Shown here in pieces: positions 48,100 through 57,810 of a DNA stretch of 64,000 bases (position 1 is its first letter; every line of letters begins with the position of its first letter). Where the stretch lies: assembly GCA_947503245.1 (NCBI GenBank), contig CANNCV010000002.1, positions 434,001 through 498,000 of the forward strand, read 5' to 3'. This stretch comes from an uncultured Sphingomonadaceae bacterium (lineage in GTDB: Bacteria; Pseudomonadota; Alphaproteobacteria; Sphingomonadales; Sphingomonadaceae). Position numbers and translations under genes: made by a program. The notes under the pieces were generated by a model, which saw nothing but the letters and a program-made list of their open reading frames with translations, ran no database searches and was not told the origin of the DNA.

Positions 48100-50375
48100 T
48101 GGTTTGCCTCGACTTCGGGGCCAGCTTCCACAAAGGCATTGTTGGATAGCTCGGAGCGTGATGGTCCCTCAAAGTTCAATTCTTCGACAATCGGCGCTTC
48201 TGTCGCACTAAAGGCATTGCGCATTATCCGTGTTTGCGGACGCCCAACAGTGTGGCGCACAATTATCGGCGCAGATGCTGTGAAAGCAGACTCAACAATA
48301 TCCCCATATTGCACGCCGTGCAGCACCATGGATGCCCCGCTTTGGTTATTGCCGCTCTTGCCAACATTGGTGAATGAAGATTGCTGCAAAAGGAAATGCG
48401 GCCCGAACGTGCTTTCATCGCGGCCGCCGCGATAAATGTTGAACGCCGCGCTGCCGATATCGGTAAAGCTGGAGCCTGTAACCTCTATATATTCAGCATT
48501 ATACTGGCCATAATCTTCTGTCTCTGCGGCCGCCAATATGATGGAACCGGAAATATTCTGGAACCTGCTATTGTTGATCGACACGCGATCAGCGAAAGAG
48601 CTTTTACCCAGATTGATAAAATGAAACGCCTTGTTCACCTCCAAATTGGTGACGGTCACGCCCTGCATTTGGATGAGAAAGTTGGACTGGATAGGATAGA
48701 TTGTGGTGCGGATCACCGCATTACCGACAGAGTCAGGTGCCAGACTGCCATCTATATGAATATTCTGCAGAGCAAGATTGCCGCCTTCACGAATTTCGAT
48801 CAAAGATGGCCGCCCAAATTTTATAACAACCTTTTGAGCCTGAGCATTATCGGCCTGTGCAGCGCCGGCCTTAAGCGTAAGGGTTTTGTCGAGCAGCATG
48901 GTCTTATTGACGATATATTCACCCGGCTGAAGCACCAGCGTATCGCCCTCTTTCGCCGCCGCGAAGGCTGATGACAATGTGTCCTCACCTGGGGCCACAT
49001 CGACCATGGCACCTTTACCAAAATTATTGCCTGAAACGGGTTTGGCATACCAGCGCGCACCCGTTTGATCCCGCTTTACAGGCTTAAGATCACGCGAAAC
49101 GCCCGCTGTGATACCAATGGGGTAAAGCAGACCATTATCAGCCCGTTCAAACATAATATCGCTGGCTTTCAAAGCAGCGAGATCATTTGAGGCTTCGCTA
49201 GCAGCCAGATAGTTTTGGCCGAAAGCAATGCCAGAAATATCATCTTGCACCTTGATAAAAGTGCCCTTGCCTGAGCCAGAGAGAATATTGCCTGAAAAGC
49301 TGCTATTCACAGGCGGTGCTGAGCGCTCGCTATCTGCTCCGGCATTGAACGTAACGCGCTTACTATTGATAACACTGTTATTTTCAACAACGGCATTATC
49401 AACCTGAACATAGCGATTAATCGGCGAGTTGGGCACGCCATTCATAACCGTGAGCGCGCTGGCAAAGCCAGTGCCGGTCAGCCCTTCCATATAATTGTTG
49501 CGGACGGTCTGGTTCTCATTAATGACGCGAATGCCCCCTGTATGGTCTTTGCCATTGCCAAAGAATACGTTGTTTTCAACCAAACTATCATTGCCATGGC
49601 GCAGCGTTAAAGTGCCGCTGGATTCGTAAAAGACATTGCCGCGAAAAATATTGCCGCCCGATTTTGACGAGATGATTTCCACCTCGCCATCGCAGCGGTC
49701 AAAATAGTTATTTTCTACCAATGTGTAGGAGTTCGATGCCGAATATTTGCTGGTGCCGATGCGCAATGTTTCTCCGCCATTCGACCCTAAGACAGGGCGC
49801 GGCCCGAAATAATTATGGTCGATGCGGTGATAATTTTCTTGGCTATCTTCACTGGTCAGACGCACCGCCAGCGTGACACCTTTATTGGTCTTTCCGGAAA
49901 GGTGATTGTGATCAAAACGATTATTCTTGCCATATATGCCGACCCAATAATCACTTTCAAAACGGTCAACCTTGCTGAAACCATCAATAACAACCTGCGT
50001 TACCCGGCTATTATTGGCCAATTCTGTCTTTGAACGGCGGAAAGAAATAACCTCATTGGTCGGGCTAAAGCCGTCTTTAAACACCAAACCAGAAACCAGC
50101 ATATAGCTTCCACCAATACGCAAATTGGACTGGCCAGTCAGGAATACCTTGCCAGCCTCTTCGGAAGTCAGCGTAATCGGTTTCTTGCTTGTGCCTTTAC
50201 CTGAGAATTTGATTTCAAAATCCCGCCATTCACCATTGGCAAGAATGATGACATCACCTGCTTTGACCTTTTTCTCGGCTGCAAAATACTCAGCCTGCGT
50301 GCGGACAAAATAATCTTCCGCATAAGCTGGCGCTGACATAAAAAGACAAGCCCAAAAGAGCATAAAGACGCGCAA
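48096..50375 (-). CDS. Alginate lyase (PL6, chondroitinase-B-like beta-helix)
   Basis: Signal peptide; AGDVIILANGEWRDFEIKFSGKGTSKKPITLTSEEAGKVFLTGQSNLRIGG...NRFDHNHLSGKTNKGVTLAVRL; ATGA overlap with PL17. Confidence 0.92.
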   Translation of the reverse strand: MRVFMLFWACLFMSAPAYAEDYFVRTQAEYFAAEKKVKAGDVIILANGEWRDFEIKFSGKGTSKKPITLTSEEAGKVFLTGQSNLRIGGSYMLVSGLVFKDGFSPTNEVISFRRSKTELANNSRVTQVVIDGFSKVDRFESDYWVGIYGKNNRFDHNHLSGKTNKGVTLAVRLTSEDSQENYHRIDHNYFGPRPVLGSNGGETLRIGTSKYSASNSYTLVENNYFDRCDGEVEIISSKSGGNIFRGNVFYESSGTLTLRHGNDSLVENNVFFGNGKDHTGGIRVINENQTVRNNYMEGLTGTGFASALTVMNGVPNSPINRYVQVDNAVVENNSVINSKRVTFNAGADSERSAPPVNSSFSGNILSGSGKGTFIKVQDDISGIAFGQNYLAASEASNDLAALKASDIMFERADNGLLYPIGITAGVSRDLKPVKRDQTGARWYAKPVSGNNFGKGAMVDVAPGEDTLSSAFAAAKEGDTLVLQPGEYIVNKTMLLDKTLTLKAGAAQADNAQAQKVVIKFGRPSLIEIREGGNLALQNIHIDGSLAPDSVGNAVIRTTIYPIQSNFLIQMQGVTVTNLEVNKAFHFINLGKSSFADRVSINNSRFQNISGSIILAAAETEDYGQYNAEYIEVTGSSFTDIGSAAFNIYRGGRDESTFGPHFLLQQSSFTNVGKSGNNQSGASMVLHGVQYGDIVESAFTASAPIIVRHTVGRPQTRIMRNAFSATEAPIVEELNFEGPSRSELSNNAFVEAGPEVEANQ

Positions 50376-50427
50376 CGATATTTCCCCCCAAGGATATTAT
50401 ATTTATAGGGGACAACCTATTGACTCT

Positions 50428-50464
50428 ATACCAATTGTCAACACCAAAAAGACATACCAATTGT
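50428..50464. promoter_or_regulatory. Two direct copies of ATACCAATTGT upstream of PL6, probable GntR operators
   Basis: Exact 11-mers at 50428-50438 and 50454-50464, starts 26 bp apart. Confidence 0.6.
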
Positions 50465-50526
50465 TTCATTAGGGTATAGGCAGAATTGCTACCAAATGGC
50501 GCTATCATGCCATATTCGCAGACCGG

Positions 50527-51267
50527 TTAGCCAGGGACGCTGCTATCCAGAAAACGGACCCGACTTGCGCGTAGGCGCTGCTGAACTTCCCGCATCGCTT
50601 CTTTCTCAGATGCATCAAGCATTGTGCTTATCAATCGCCGAAAATGCTCACGCATAGCGCGGCGAGCTACCACTGGGTCACGCGCTTTAAGCGCTTCCAA
50701 TATATCTTTATGCTCTTTGGCCAGCAATTGTGCGTCATCATAACAAACAACATCATAACTGCTCTTCACCGTGGGCAATTCTTCGCGCATCCGCCACAAT
50801 GTTTCAATTGTATAAACCATCGCTTTATTGGCAGATGCTCTTGCGATAACAGCATGAAATTCACGGTCAGCAGCCAATGCCACTTCTTTGTCACTAGAGG
50901 CCATTTCTTCGATAAGCCGGTCTAATTCTGCCAAACTTTCATCAGAAATGCTTTTGGCCGCCAGCGCCGCCGCCTCTGCCTCGATCAGCGATCTGGCTTC
51001 GGTCAATTCAAAGGCACTGACTTCAGGCAAGGCATTTTGCGCAGCGGGTTGATCATCACTGACGTAAATTCCGGAACCTGTGCGAATATCAACTTTACCG
51101 ACCGCTTGCAGCGCAATTGCCGCCTCTCTTATGGTCACACGGCTAACACCGAAACGTTCCGCCAAGTCACGCTCACCCGGCAAGCGGGAACCAGGAGGAA
51201 AAACGCCATCAGAGATAAAGTCACTGATTTTCTCAGCAATGTCCTGGAAAAGTCTTTGTTTACCCAC
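50527..51267 (-). CDS. FadR-subfamily GntR regulator
   Basis: IAEKISDFISDGVFPPGSRLPGERDLAERFGVSRVTIREAAIALQAVGKVDIRTGSGIYV + FCD domain. Confidence 0.95.
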   Translation of the reverse strand: MGKQRLFQDIAEKISDFISDGVFPPGSRLPGERDLAERFGVSRVTIREAAIALQAVGKVDIRTGSGIYVSDDQPAAQNALPEVSAFELTEARSLIEAEAAALAAKSISDESLAELDRLIEEMASSDKEVALAADREFHAVIARASANKAMVYTIETLWRMREELPTVKSSYDVVCYDDAQLLAKEHKDILEALKARDPVVARRAMREHFRRLISTMLDASEKEAMREVQQRLRASRVRFLDSSVPG

Positions 51268-51523
51268 GTTTAGTTTTAACCCTTGCCCATATAAGAGACC
51301 CTCGATTGCTCTTACAAATTAACGCTTTGTACGTCAAATAAGCAATCAAATTACGTATACAGCCTTTTCTCGACTGTAGAATTGCGGACGGATAACACAT
51401 ATATACCAAGATATCATGCCTTATAAATTGCCTGTCAAATGCTCGTGAATTGCCGGTAAACTGCCAGTGAATTGAAAATCACAATTTAGTGATTTTAAAG
51501 GACAATGGCGCTATGCTGCCCAT

Positions 51524-53794
51524 ATGGCATCGGACAATCTCGACCTTGACGCAGCAAAACAGCATATTCGCCGTCTGGAACGCCGATTACAGCGTAGCGA
51601 AACCGCACGGCAGGAAGCCGAGGGACTGCTGCTTAGCAAAAGCCGCGATCTGACAGCAGCGCGCGAACGACTGGCAGAGATTGAAGAACGCACATTGGCG
51701 CGATTAGAGCGCGAAAAAGAGACTCTGCTAAGAGCACAATATCTGGCGCAGGTTGCGACTTTCCAATTTGATAGTGTTGGCAATATCATCACATCGAGTA
51801 ATCTGCGTGACGTTCTGGGCGCAGCCAAGGAGGTTGAAAGCATAGACCAGCTTGTCGACATGCTGCATCCTTTGGAAACACTGCCCGTTGAAAGATTATT
51901 GTCTCATGTCGAAGCGGGCGGTTTTGTTGGTGATCAGACCATGCGTGACACACGTTTTCTGGACCAAGACGGGGAAACGCGTTGGCTGCGCTGGAATTTG
52001 AGCCAGACGAAAGAAAGCAGCCAATCAAGCGATAGTGAGAACATCATCACCTATGGCGCCGTGCGTAATATTACGCAGGAACGGCAGACCGAACGACGGG
52101 AAAAGGCCTTGCGCGTTATCAGCGACCGGCGGCTTAACCAGTCGGAGCAATTGTCGGAAGCCTTGCACGAGAAAAGTGGCCAGCTCACCCAACAAATTGC
52201 CGAATTGGAAGCTGTTGGTGAAGCTCTGACCGCTGCACGGACCGAGGCTGACGAAGCCAATAAAAGCAAATCGCGTTTTCTGGCGATGATGAGCCATGAT
52301 ATCCGCACGCCGCTCAATGCTATCATGGCGATCTTTGAGTTGTTGATGGTGTCAACATCGGATCAGAAACAGTTAGAATTGTTGCAAACAGCCTCTACTA
52401 GCGGCGACCAGCTATTGTTCCTATTGGCTGATATTATCCAATATGCACGCTCCGATGGCTGGCAGGTCAAGCCAGACATCAAAACCTTCCAGCCACGCCC
52501 ATTTCTTGAAACTCTGGTCAATAGCTGGCGGCAATTGGCAAGGAAGAAATCCCTACAAATACAGCTGGTCATGGCCGCTGACCTGCCCGATGCTATCAGG
52601 ACCGACCCCGTGCGCTTGCGGCAAATCGCGGACAATTTCCTCAGCAATGCGATCAAATATTCACACCATGGTGTGATAAGCCTGAATGCGGAAATGAAAT
52701 GGGACCGTGAAGAGCCCCATTTCCTGCTATCGGTATATGATGAAGGGCCGGGCATAGCAGAAGACCAAAGATCGCGCATTTTCCAAGCCTTTGACCGCGG
52801 GGGCATCACCATTGAAAGCGGCATTGAAGGCACAGGCCTTGGACTGGCTATCTGTCAGCGGATCACCAAGGCGCTTGGCGGTTCTATCGGCACGGAATCC
52901 AATGCCCCGACAGGCAGTATTTTCTGGATAGAATGCCCTGTGACAATCGGAAATACTGACGAATTGCCCGCCAAAAAGTCTATAGCAGACAAAGGCAGCG
53001 CTCTGTTCGATGAACAATATACCTTAAAAATATTGGTCGCAGAGGATGTTGCTGCCAATCAGATGGTCATGGGCAATATGCTGACCAATTTCGGCGTGGA
53101 TTATGATTTTGCCGATGACGGCCCGGCAGCAGTGGAGATGGCCCAAAGCGGATCATATGATGCCATCTTCATGGATATCTCCATGCCCAAAATGAACGGC
53201 ATGGATGCCGCCCGCGCCATTATTAAAGCCATGAAGCAAGAAGCGCCGATGATTTTTGCTGTCACAGCATTTTCTTCAGCAGAGGAGCGCAAAGCCATTA
53301 TCGCCAGCGGCATGGATGGCATTGTGTCCAAGCCTATCTCTTCACGGACCATTGAATCTGTGTTGCAACAAATAACCAATGATGGTCAGGCCGAACATTC
53401 TGTAGTGAATGTGCCGGATGATGCAGTGACTATTGAAAACAACTTGCCCATTCCCGAATTTGAAGATGTTGGCGTTATTGAAATATCACGTCTGGAAGAC
53501 ATGTTCGGCGGCATGGAGCAAAATTTGCAAGAACGTCTGATACAAGCCGTTGAGGCAGACCTGAAAAACTATTTCTCGCAATTTGAAGATGCTGTGAATG
53601 CCACAGATGGAGAGCTAATCGCCAAATCCCATCACGCGCTGAAAGGCCTATGCTCCGGCTTTGGTGCCCATGCACTGTTGGCGAAATTGGAAGGGATACG
53701 GGAAAACCCCGGTTCCAACACCAGTGCAAAACTTGATGAAGCCAAGGCCAATTTGGAAGAGACCTTGTTAGCGCTTCAACAATTTTTGCATTGA
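51524..53794 (+). CDS. Hybrid sensor histidine kinase with receiver and HPt domains
   Basis: Coiled coil, KSRFLAMMSHDIRTPLNAIM, HATPase, REC YDAIFMDISMPKMNGMDAAR, HPt AKSHHALKGLCSGFG. Confidence 0.95.
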   Translation: MASDNLDLDAAKQHIRRLERRLQRSETARQEAEGLLLSKSRDLTAARERLAEIEERTLARLEREKETLLRAQYLAQVATFQFDSVGNIITSSNLRDVLGAAKEVESIDQLVDMLHPLETLPVERLLSHVEAGGFVGDQTMRDTRFLDQDGETRWLRWNLSQTKESSQSSDSENIITYGAVRNITQERQTERREKALRVISDRRLNQSEQLSEALHEKSGQLTQQIAELEAVGEALTAARTEADEANKSKSRFLAMMSHDIRTPLNAIMAIFELLMVSTSDQKQLELLQTASTSGDQLLFLLADIIQYARSDGWQVKPDIKTFQPRPFLETLVNSWRQLARKKSLQIQLVMAADLPDAIRTDPVRLRQIADNFLSNAIKYSHHGVISLNAEMKWDREEPHFLLSVYDEGPGIAEDQRSRIFQAFDRGGITIESGIEGTGLGLAICQRITKALGGSIGTESNAPTGSIFWIECPVTIGNTDELPAKKSIADKGSALFDEQYTLKILVAEDVAANQMVMGNMLTNFGVDYDFADDGPAAVEMAQSGSYDAIFMDISMPKMNGMDAARAIIKAMKQEAPMIFAVTAFSSAEERKAIIASGMDGIVSKPISSRTIESVLQQITNDGQAEHSVVNVPDDAVTIENNLPIPEFEDVGVIEISRLEDMFGGMEQNLQERLIQAVEADLKNYFSQFEDAVNATDGELIAKSHHALKGLCSGFGAHALLAKLEGIRENPGSNTSAKLDEAKANLEETLLALQQFLH

Positions 53795-53827
53795 TGCCAG
53801 AACCGGGGCGGTCTGGTCGTTATATTA

Positions 53828-55288
53828 TCAATAGGCCCCCCGGCCGCTAATCACTGCCGGTACGGTTTTGACCATCAAAGACAGATCAAATAATGGTGAA
53901 CGGCGGTTGAGATAGTCAATATCCATCGCGACCTGTTGGTCAAAAGGAATGTCAGCGCGGCCAGATACTTGCCAAATACATGTGAGGCCAGGCTTACCCG
54001 CCAAGCGGCCACGCGCTTCTTCTGGATAGGCCGCAACTTCGCTGGGCAGTGCAGGGCGTGGGCCGACAATCGACATATCACCTTTGACCACATTCCATAA
54101 TTGCGGAAGCTCATCAATGGACAGGCGGCGTATCCAACTGCCGACCCTTGTAACACGCGGATCTTTCTTCATTTTGAAGCAAGTCGCATCGCGTTCGCTT
54201 TGATTCAGCAATTCCGCGCGGCGTGCCTCTGCATCCTTGAACATGGAGCGAAACTTCCACATGCGGAACGGCTTACCATCTTCACCGATACGGGTTTGCA
54301 TGAAGAAGGGCGAACCGCGATCTTCTGCAGTGATGAGCAAGCATATTGCAGCAACCAATGGACCAAGCAACAACAGCACAAGCAAGGCTATGGAAAGATC
54401 CAATGACCGTTTGCTGGCATCAATATAGCGTTGGCGAATACCGCGCGCAATCAAGGCATAACCGATTGCAGTCATGATGAATTTTGCATTACCGGCTATA
54501 TAACGCCCGGCCAGACGACGCGGCTCCTGTGCCAGCCGCCATATCCACTCGCAACCGGCTTTACGCACAAAGAGCGGTGCCCGCGGAATATTGCCTGAAT
54601 AATAGTCAAACAGACCGCCCACAGCCATAACTGTTGATGTTGTAATGCGGTCGCGCTGAGCATTGACCCATTTTTCCTGCAACGGCACACCGAAACCCAC
54701 CATCAAGATAGAGGCACCGGAAGCGTTAATGGCATTGATAACATTATCTGTTTCGCTTTCGTCAAAATAGCCATGTTGCTCACCAGCGAACAGGCCTTCG
54801 CCATATTGCGCTTCCATATGCTCTACGGCCTCAGCAGCAACGCCTGGCTTACCGCCCAAAAGATAGATGGTTTGGCCATTTTTTGCAGCTTCAGCGCAAA
54901 TTTCTGGAAACAGATCGGTTCCGTTCAAATTGCTAGGAGTTGAGCGCTTTGCCATCTTGGCGGCCAGACGCAGACCCGAACCATCCGGCAGCAACATATC
55001 AGCGGATTGCAAGGCTTGCTGATATTGCTGGTCGCGAATGACTGTGTTCACACAATGGGCATTGATAAAAAATATAGTGGTGCGCCGCGCACGGGCTGAC
55101 AGATCAACTATCTTGCGCGCAGCATCCTTTAATGTGTCACGTACGAGATCAAGACCAAAGAGACGGTCAGAGCCATTGGCGTAGAAACGCACAGTTGCGT
55201 CTGAGGGTGCGTTATTGCCTGTTATGCCAACAGGCAGCGCCACTGGGGCAAATGCGTCAAAATGGAGTGCATTGCTATTATCGACCAT
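53828..55288 (-). CDS. Fusion: N-terminal WecG/TagA/CpsF (GT26) glycosyltransferase + C-terminal bacterial sugar transferase
   Basis: GT26: FINAHCVNTV...LLPDGSGLRLAAKM...LLGGKPGVAAEAVEHM...GFGVPLQEKWV; C-term: KRSLDLSIALLVLLLLGPLVAAI...MWKFRSMFKDAEAR...LSIDELPQLWNVVKGDMSIVGPRPALPSEV. Confidence 0.92.
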   Translation of the reverse strand: MVDNSNALHFDAFAPVALPVGITGNNAPSDATVRFYANGSDRLFGLDLVRDTLKDAARKIVDLSARARRTTIFFINAHCVNTVIRDQQYQQALQSADMLLPDGSGLRLAAKMAKRSTPSNLNGTDLFPEICAEAAKNGQTIYLLGGKPGVAAEAVEHMEAQYGEGLFAGEQHGYFDESETDNVINAINASGASILMVGFGVPLQEKWVNAQRDRITTSTVMAVGGLFDYYSGNIPRAPLFVRKAGCEWIWRLAQEPRRLAGRYIAGNAKFIMTAIGYALIARGIRQRYIDASKRSLDLSIALLVLLLLGPLVAAICLLITAEDRGSPFFMQTRIGEDGKPFRMWKFRSMFKDAEARRAELLNQSERDATCFKMKKDPRVTRVGSWIRRLSIDELPQLWNVVKGDMSIVGPRPALPSEVAAYPEEARGRLAGKPGLTCIWQVSGRADIPFDQQVAMDIDYLNRRSPLFDLSLMVKTVPAVISGRGAY

Positions 55289-55419
55289 GAGAAACCTCCG
55301 TTAAAGTGTCGGTTTTCCATGAGCAGTGACCGTGCCATTTTTACTTTATCACTATTTATCAATTGCTTGGTTATAGGCTTTTCATTTTGCAAATCGTCGA
55401 TTTTGTCATTTCGCAGCGG

Positions 55420-55461
55420 AAATTCGCATTTTGCAACGCGATCTTTTGAAAATGCGAATTT
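55420..55461. repeat. 13-bp perfect inverted repeat in divergent EPS promoter region
   Basis: AAATTCGCATTTT (55420-55432) and AAAATGCGAATTT (55449-55461), 16-nt spacer. Confidence 0.8.
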
Positions 55462-55571
55462 CTGCCTGTTGAGATGTACCGGAAATTATCTAAAGCATTG
55501 ATATACATATATTTATTGAAACTGGCACAAAGCGTGAAGAGTGTTCTGCATCTTTAAGAAAGTGGAACAGA

Positions 55572-56852
55572 ATGCTGTATATGCCGACACATATTAAGAG
55601 CCTTTTCAAGCACCCGTTTTTTACGGCGATGCTGGCTTATGGCTCGCTTGAATTGGCGGCACGGATATTCCGCCTGTTCACTGTCATCGTGATGGCATGG
55701 CAGATGACGCCAGAATATCTTGGCGTTGCTGCACTGAGCCTTTCTTGCTTCGAAATTATCCGCGTGCTTGCCAATATAGGCGTTGGTCAGCAGATTATTG
55801 CTGCCAGTGATCAGCAGCTCGAAGCCACTTGCAATAGCGGACATATCATCTTCTGGATCTGGCTGCCTTTGGTCGCCATTGTTCAGAGCATTGTCGCATT
55901 GATATTGTGGTTTGGCTTTGGTCAGGCTTTGGCAGGGCAGATGCTGATGGCGCTGTCAGCGGTTTACATCTTCATGCCTGGCGGTCTGATCTCTTGTTTC
56001 CGTCTAATGCGTGACAAAAAACTGAAAACAACAGCCCGCATCAGCGCGCAACAGACCATTGCCGACCATATTTTGACAGCCATATTATTGCTGATCTGGC
56101 CTAGCCCATGGGCAATTGTTCTGCCCAAACTGATCACTGCGCCATTATGGCTGATCTGGATGCGCAATGCCTATATATGGCAGCGCGTTGCATCCGCCGG
56201 CCAAGTGCCCATGCGCCCCTTATTGGGTTTCAGCATCAAGGTTTTGTCGAGCGATGTCATGCTGGCTGCGCGTAGCCATTGCGACAAGCTGATTATCGGC
56301 GCTTGCTTTGGAATGGGCGCATTAGGCACCTATTATTTCGCATTCAATGCCGGCATCAGCATCATGGGTTCTTTGATCGCTGCCTTTGGCACGGTGCTTT
56401 ACCCCCATCTTTGTGCTGCGCCGCAAGGGGCTGAGCGTTTGGCGATATTGAAACGCTATGCCGGTTTGGGCGCTGCGGCCTTTGCCATCATGCTGACTGC
56501 ACAAATCCTGCTGGCCCCAATTTATGTACCTCTGGTCTTTGGCGCCAAATGGGCCATGGCCGTTCCGCTCATCATGATCTTGGCACTGGCCGCCATACCG
56601 ACCTTCATCGCCACGATCATCATGGTCTGGACTCGTAGCGCCAATCGCCCTGGCTTCGACCTGATACTCTCAACCATCAGCAGCATAGCCGCATTGTCAG
56701 CCCTGTATCTGGGCAGTCTGATTTCGCTCGAAATGGCTGCGGCCTCTTGGGTGCTTGCTCTTTTAGCAACCAGTATTCCAGCCGGCCTTATTCTTATCAT
56801 TCGTCAGTCTGCACAGCAGCGTAACCCGATTTTCCAAGGAGTAGCATCATGA
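55572..56852 (+). CDS. Oligosaccharide flippase (Wzx-type, MOP superfamily)
   Basis: Polytopic; SLELAARIFRLFTVIVMAWQMTPEYLGVAALSLSCFEIIRVLANIGVGQQII. Confidence 0.88.
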   Translation: MLYMPTHIKSLFKHPFFTAMLAYGSLELAARIFRLFTVIVMAWQMTPEYLGVAALSLSCFEIIRVLANIGVGQQIIAASDQQLEATCNSGHIIFWIWLPLVAIVQSIVALILWFGFGQALAGQMLMALSAVYIFMPGGLISCFRLMRDKKLKTTARISAQQTIADHILTAILLLIWPSPWAIVLPKLITAPLWLIWMRNAYIWQRVASAGQVPMRPLLGFSIKVLSSDVMLAARSHCDKLIIGACFGMGALGTYYFAFNAGISIMGSLIAAFGTVLYPHLCAAPQGAERLAILKRYAGLGAAAFAIMLTAQILLAPIYVPLVFGAKWAMAVPLIMILALAAIPTFIATIIMVWTRSANRPGFDLILSTISSIAALSALYLGSLISLEMAAASWVLALLATSIPAGLILIIRQSAQQRNPIFQGVAS

Positions 56853-57778
56853 CCGCACCATATTTTTCCATCATCATGCCAGTTTATAACGCTCAGGACA
56901 GCCTGCCAGCGACCATCGCTTCGGTATTGGCGCAGAGCGAGAGCGATTTTGAGTTGATCGTCCTTGATGACGGCTCAACCGATAATAGCCTGCACCAATT
57001 GCTGGAATTGTCCGCACAGGATGAACGCGTTCGACTGGTTTCCCAGAATAACAAAGGTGTCTCAGCCACGCGCAATTTTGCCATGGGTCTGGCGCGCGGT
57101 GAGTTCATCGCGTTTTTGGACAGTGATGACCATTGGCACCCTGAAAAGCTAGCAATGCACCGCAGAGTACATGCCGCGCAACCATTTGCCGATGCCAGCT
57201 TTGCCAAAGTTGTCTTTGTGGAAAATGGCACATCGCCCGATTGGCGCTATGGCCGCCAGTCCAGCGTACAGAATATGACCTATAGCGCATCCGAATTTCT
57301 GGCTGAGAACCCTAGCTGCACCATGTCCAATGTCGTTGTGCGCAGAGAGGCTGCGTTGGCGGCAGGCCCTTTCATGCACGGCATGTCTTTTGCCGAAGAT
57401 CAGGAATGGTTGCTGCGCCTTATCGGCAATGGCAGCAATCTGGTCGGCATAGATGCCGCTTTGGTTGGCTATATGGTTAGCGAGACCGGTCTATCAGCAA
57501 ATTTTGATGCAATGCTGTCGGGCTGGCGTGAGCTATTTGATCGCTATGGCCCAGCGCAAGAACGTTCAGCGGCCGAAGCATTATATTTCCGCTATCTCGC
57601 CCGCCGCGCACTGCGCATGGGCTCCAGCGCGCGCATCGCCATGCATTATGCCCGCCAAGGCCTGGCCATTAACGCACGCAGCTTTTTGGCTGACGGCAAA
57701 CGCGGCTGGGCGACATTGTGCTGCTGCTGCGCCGCTCTCTTCATGCCGCGCCCAATGCGCACCCATTTTTTCGCATAA
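56849..57778 (+). CDS. GT2 glycosyltransferase
   Basis: FSIIMPVYNAQDSLPATIASVLAQSESDFELIVLDDGSTDNS...FLDSDDHW; ATGA overlap with the flippase. Confidence 0.93.
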   Translation: MTAPYFSIIMPVYNAQDSLPATIASVLAQSESDFELIVLDDGSTDNSLHQLLELSAQDERVRLVSQNNKGVSATRNFAMGLARGEFIAFLDSDDHWHPEKLAMHRRVHAAQPFADASFAKVVFVENGTSPDWRYGRQSSVQNMTYSASEFLAENPSCTMSNVVVRREAALAAGPFMHGMSFAEDQEWLLRLIGNGSNLVGIDAALVGYMVSETGLSANFDAMLSGWRELFDRYGPAQERSAAEALYFRYLARRALRMGSSARIAMHYARQGLAINARSFLADGKRGWATLCCCCAALFMPRPMRTHFFA

Positions 57779-57810
57779 TCACTGACACATAATATCAGGA
57801 GGATAATATC

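Noticed and set aside
55520-55545. Sigma-54 promoter before the flippase (CTGGCACAAAGCGTGAAG)
   Set aside because: Has TGGCAC but GA instead of GC at the -12 position; does not meet GG-N10-GC.
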